This document shows positions 15,679 through 17,703 of a stretch of DNA of 17,703 bases, in pieces. The position numbers were made by a program, and so were the translations under genes. This stretch comes from Theodoxus fluviatilis (Eukaryota; Mollusca; Gastropoda; Cycloneritida; Neritidae). Location of the stretch: contig JAWQFJ010012068.1 in NCBI GenBank assembly GCA_034096865.1, positions 1-17,703 of the forward strand, given 5' to 3'. The notes beneath the pieces were generated by a model, which was not told the origin of the DNA, ran no database searches, and saw only the letters and a list, made by a program, of their open reading frames with translations. Numbering within the stretch: the stretch's first letter is position 1; every line of letters begins with the position of its first letter.

Positions 15679-15680
<2 letters not shown>
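14778..15680 (-). CDS. candidate 3'-terminal exon of an uncharacterised protein with basic motif and C-terminal Cys cluster
   Basis: I do not recognise the gene. On the minus strand an open frame of 300 codons ends with TGA at 14780-14778. Upstream of 15680 the frame continues only through CT-repeat-encoded Ser/Leu to an ATG at 15920. The repeat ends in CTCTCTGAG, a plausible polypyrimidine tract plus AG, so the exon may start at 15680 in phase 0. In exon numbering, residues about 51-70 read YWHIGAELGSTTITLKW, two Trp around an extended strand. About 89-110 is strongly basic with KKSPSKKARDFLRHQEYR. The middle is Ser/Pro/Thr-rich. The C-terminus has cysteines at 258, 261, 264, 274, 277, 283 and 286 plus a KHQ histidine at 295, in a CxxC-x9-CxxC-x5-CxxC layout resembling a ZZ or other treble-clef zinc finger. 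Complex composition and motif order argue against chance. It could be a host gene's last exon or a transposon-encoded accessory protein. No AATAAA is seen in the 200 bases after the stop. Confidence 0.5.
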
Positions 15681-15682
<2 letters not shown>

Positions 15683-15718
<36 letters not shown>

Positions 15719-15813
15719 AGGAGAGAGAGAGCAGAGAAAAGACAAAGAGAGAGGAGAGAGAGACGGAGGAGAGAGAGACGGAGGAGAGAGGGGGAAGGAG
15801 AGAAGATGAGAGA

Positions 15814-15865
<52 letters not shown>
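15683..15865. repeat. GA/GAGG microsatellite tract
   Basis: Perfect GA near 15685-15715 and 15820-15865, with a central GAGGAGAGAGAGACGG-type stretch in which GAGACGGAGGAGAGA is tandemly repeated (about 15760-15790). On the minus strand it supplies a long pyrimidine tract in front of the candidate exon. Confidence 0.95.
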
Positions 15866-15871
<6 letters not shown>

Positions 15872-15897
15872 GAGGAAGATGGGGGCAGGGAGAGAGA
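15861..15897. repeat. 37-bp direct repeat, copy 2
   Basis: Second copy of the repeat at 14561-14597, exactly 1,300 bp away and in the same orientation, again at the right edge of a GA tract. Confidence 0.8.
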
Positions 15898-16132
15898 TAG
15901 CACTGCTTAGATTTCACCATCGCTTCCCGTTTTCTCGCCCCACCTTTTCTCCTCCAACAACGGAGAGCTTATCAACAGGAAGTGACGCCTTCACCTCGGG
16001 AGGAGCCCAGGCATGTCATGGCGACTGACCTGCTTGGCCTAGATGTTGTCTCCTTCTTTCAATATCAAGTCATACAGCAGCAATGGGGAAAGTACTACCC
16101 TGCTTCAAAAAGCAAGTGCCCTGCATACTTAA

Positions 16133-16149
16133 CACACACACACACACAC

Positions 16150-16193
<44 letters not shown>
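16133..16193. repeat. CA microsatellite preceding the 21-bp array
   Basis: CA repeats with TCAC, TACA and GCAC interruptions that end directly at the first copy of the 21-bp unit. Confidence 0.95.
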
Positions 16194-16194
<1 letters not shown>

Positions 16195-16862
16195 AGGGTA
16201 CATGTTCTGTGCAGTAGGGTACATGTTCTGTGCAGTAGGGTACATGTTCCGTGCAGTAGGGTACATGTTCCGTGCAGTAGGGTACATGTTTTGTGCAGAA
16301 GGGTACATGTTTTGAACAGTAGGGAACATGTTCTGTGCAGTAGAGTAAATGTACTGTGCACTAGGGTACATGTTCTGTTCATTATGGTACATGTTCTGTG
16401 CAGTAGGGTACATGTTCTGTGCAGTAGGGTACATGTTCCGTGCAGTAGAGTACATGTTCTGTGCAGTAGGGTGCATGTTTTGTGCAGTAGGGTACATGTA
16501 GGGTACATGTTCCGTGCAGTAGGGTACATGCTTTGTGCAGTAGGGTACATGTTCCGTGCAGTAGGGTACATGTTCTGAACAGTAGGGTACATGTTCTGAA
16601 CAGTAGGGTACATGTTCTAAACAGTAGGGTACATGTTCTAAACAGTAGGGTACTTGTTTTAAACAGTAGGGTACATGTTCCGTGCAGTAGGGTACATGTT
16701 CTGAACAGTAGGGTACATGTTCTGAACAGTAGGGTGCATGTTCTAAACAGTAGGGTACATGTTCTAAACAGTAGGGTACTTGTTTTAAGCAGTAGGGTAC
16801 ATGTTCTGAGCGGAAGGGTACATGGTCTGAACAGTAGGGTACATGTTCTGAACAGTCAGTAG
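16194..16862. repeat. 21-bp minisatellite, about 32 copies
   Basis: Unit GTAGGGTACATGTTCTG plus a TGCA or AACA spacer. A run of variants including TACTTGTTTT recurs at 16651 and 16777, 126 bp (six units) apart. The left half carries TTCTGTGCA or TTCCGTGCA, the right half mainly TTCTGAACA or TTCTAAACA, so the array has at least two subfamilies. One truncated unit lies at about 16497-16507. Minus-strand frames (271 and 153 codons) read seven-residue repeats and are not called as genes. Confidence 0.96.
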
Positions 16863-17310
16863 GGTATATGCGTTCTTCATGGGGCAATAGTCTCTCAATG
16901 CTCCCATCATTAGCTGGAACGCGTATTCGGGGTTCATTATTCACGTGAAATTAGACAAATATCCGTTATCTTGTTAACACGATTGCAGGATTAAAAAGCG
17001 CAAGTACAGTCATTCAAATTGTCAAAACGGTAACTGTCCAGAGTAATTCTCCATCACGACCGCGTACCGACACACGAACAACTTTGCACTGGTGCCAAAG
17101 CCGGGAGAAACCGCATCTACTGATCTAGCTCACAACTTCACATCATGTCCAGCGACACCGCTACAGCAGGCAGGCATTGTGTGGCATTGTGTGCAGCCAT
17201 GCATGGGCTCATTAATAACAGGCCCCCTGTCACCGCTGTAGGGGAAGAACGCTCTGCACGTGGAACTCGAGACACTGAAGTGGCAGCACAGATCTCATTC
17301 CACGCCTGCA
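16863..17310. other. unique stretch before the terminal array
   Basis: Ordinary-composition sequence with no recognised domain. An ATG at 17145 (context CATCATGTCC) opens a frame of 156 codons. Its first 57 residues are non-repetitive (MSSDTATAGRHCVALCAAMH and onward) and the rest is read from the following array as SSSSKR repeats. I cannot tell whether it is expressed; the N-terminal part has no motif I know. Confidence 0.35.
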
Positions 17311-17703
17311 GCGGTAGTAGCAGCAAGAGGAGTAGTAGCAGCAAGAGAAGTAGTAGCAACAAGAGAAGCAGTAGCAGCAAGAGAAGCAGTAGCAGCAAGA
17401 GAAGTAGTAGCAGCAAGAGAAGCAGTAGCAGCAAGAGAAGTAGTAGCAGCAAGAGAAGCAGTAGCAGCAAGAGAAGCAGTAGCAGCAAGAGAAGCAGTAG
17501 CAGCAAGAGAAGCAGTAGCAGCAAGAGAAGCAGTAGCAGCAAGAGTAGTAGCAGCAAGAGAAGCAGTAGCAGCAAGAGGAGCAGAGCAGCAGTAGCAGCA
17601 GTAGAGCAGTAGCAGCAGTAGTAGTAGTAGCAGCAGTAGAGCAGTAGCAGCAGTAGTAGCAGTAGCAGCAGGAGAGCAGTAGCAGAAGCAGGAGCAGCAG
17701 CAG
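17311..17703. repeat. 18-bp AGC/AGT-rich array grading into trinucleotide repeat, running off the right edge
   Basis: From about 17325 to 17580 the unit GTAGCAGCAAGAGAAGCA repeats every 18 bp (for example 17461 and 17479), with A/G variants. After 17580 it becomes simple AGC/AGT triplets to the end of the window. The minus strand reads as poly-Leu and the plus strand as Ser/Lys/Arg repeats; both are direct consequences of the repeat. Confidence 0.95.

Noticed and set aside
17138..17575. Poly-leucine frame on the minus strand
   Set aside because: A direct reading of CTG/CTA-like triplets from the AGC/AGT array.

Overview
This window looks like a repeat-dominated, non-genic stretch of an animal nuclear genome. 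No bacterial gene organisation, ribosome-binding sites or operons are present. Both recognisable transposase remnants belong to the eukaryotic pogo/Tigger (CENP-B-like) group. Long CA, GA and CT microsatellites and six or seven separate minisatellite arrays occupy a large part of the sequence. A lophotrochozoan host, perhaps a mollusc, is my best guess. It rests on overall texture and on one putative protein with a Lys/Arg-rich KSPSKKARD motif, which I recall from uncharacterised mollusc proteins; I could not check this.

Layout, left half. A 34-bp minisatellite (1-160) is followed by a pogo/Tigger-type element with TA-flanked terminal inverted repeats (371-1331). This element carries only the DNA-binding part of a CENP-B-like transposase, with a frameshift near its start. 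Low-information sequence follows to about 3515, then a polypurine tract joined to a 77-bp alternating purine-pyrimidine tract (3516-3664). Next comes a second, unrelated pogo-type (POGK-like) remnant on the minus strand (about 3716-4240), again with the DNA-binding region but no catalytic domain. Degenerate ATCC-type repeats (4690-5280), a G-quadruplex candidate (5462-5489) and a CA tract (6080-6174) lead to a 1.7-kb array of a 41-bp unit (6960-8669) that ends directly in CA repeats.

Layout, right half. A compact DNA element with 35-bp near-perfect inverted repeats and a 3-bp AGT duplication (9774-10529) is the clearest non-coding mobile element. GA and GT tracts (10915-11274) and about 1.1 kb of unique sequence follow. 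Three minisatellite arrays (57-bp, 27-bp and 33-bp units) are packed into 12398-14300. The best protein-coding candidate is a 300-codon minus-strand exon (14778-15680). It has a basic motif and a C-terminal cysteine cluster, begins right after a CT-microsatellite/AG that could act as a splice acceptor, and is flanked by a 37-bp direct repeat 1,300 bp apart. A 21-bp array (16194-16862) follows a CA tract, and an 18-bp/AGC array (17311-17703) runs off the window.

The window does not show genes working together as a pathway. The longest open frames (606, 430, 407 and 328 codons) lie inside minisatellites and are explained by stop-free repeat units. The points worth following are the two DNA-binding-only pogo derivatives, the AGT-flanked inverted-repeat element with YY1- and CRE-like motifs, the candidate exon with a microsatellite acceptor, and higher-order periodicity in several arrays.
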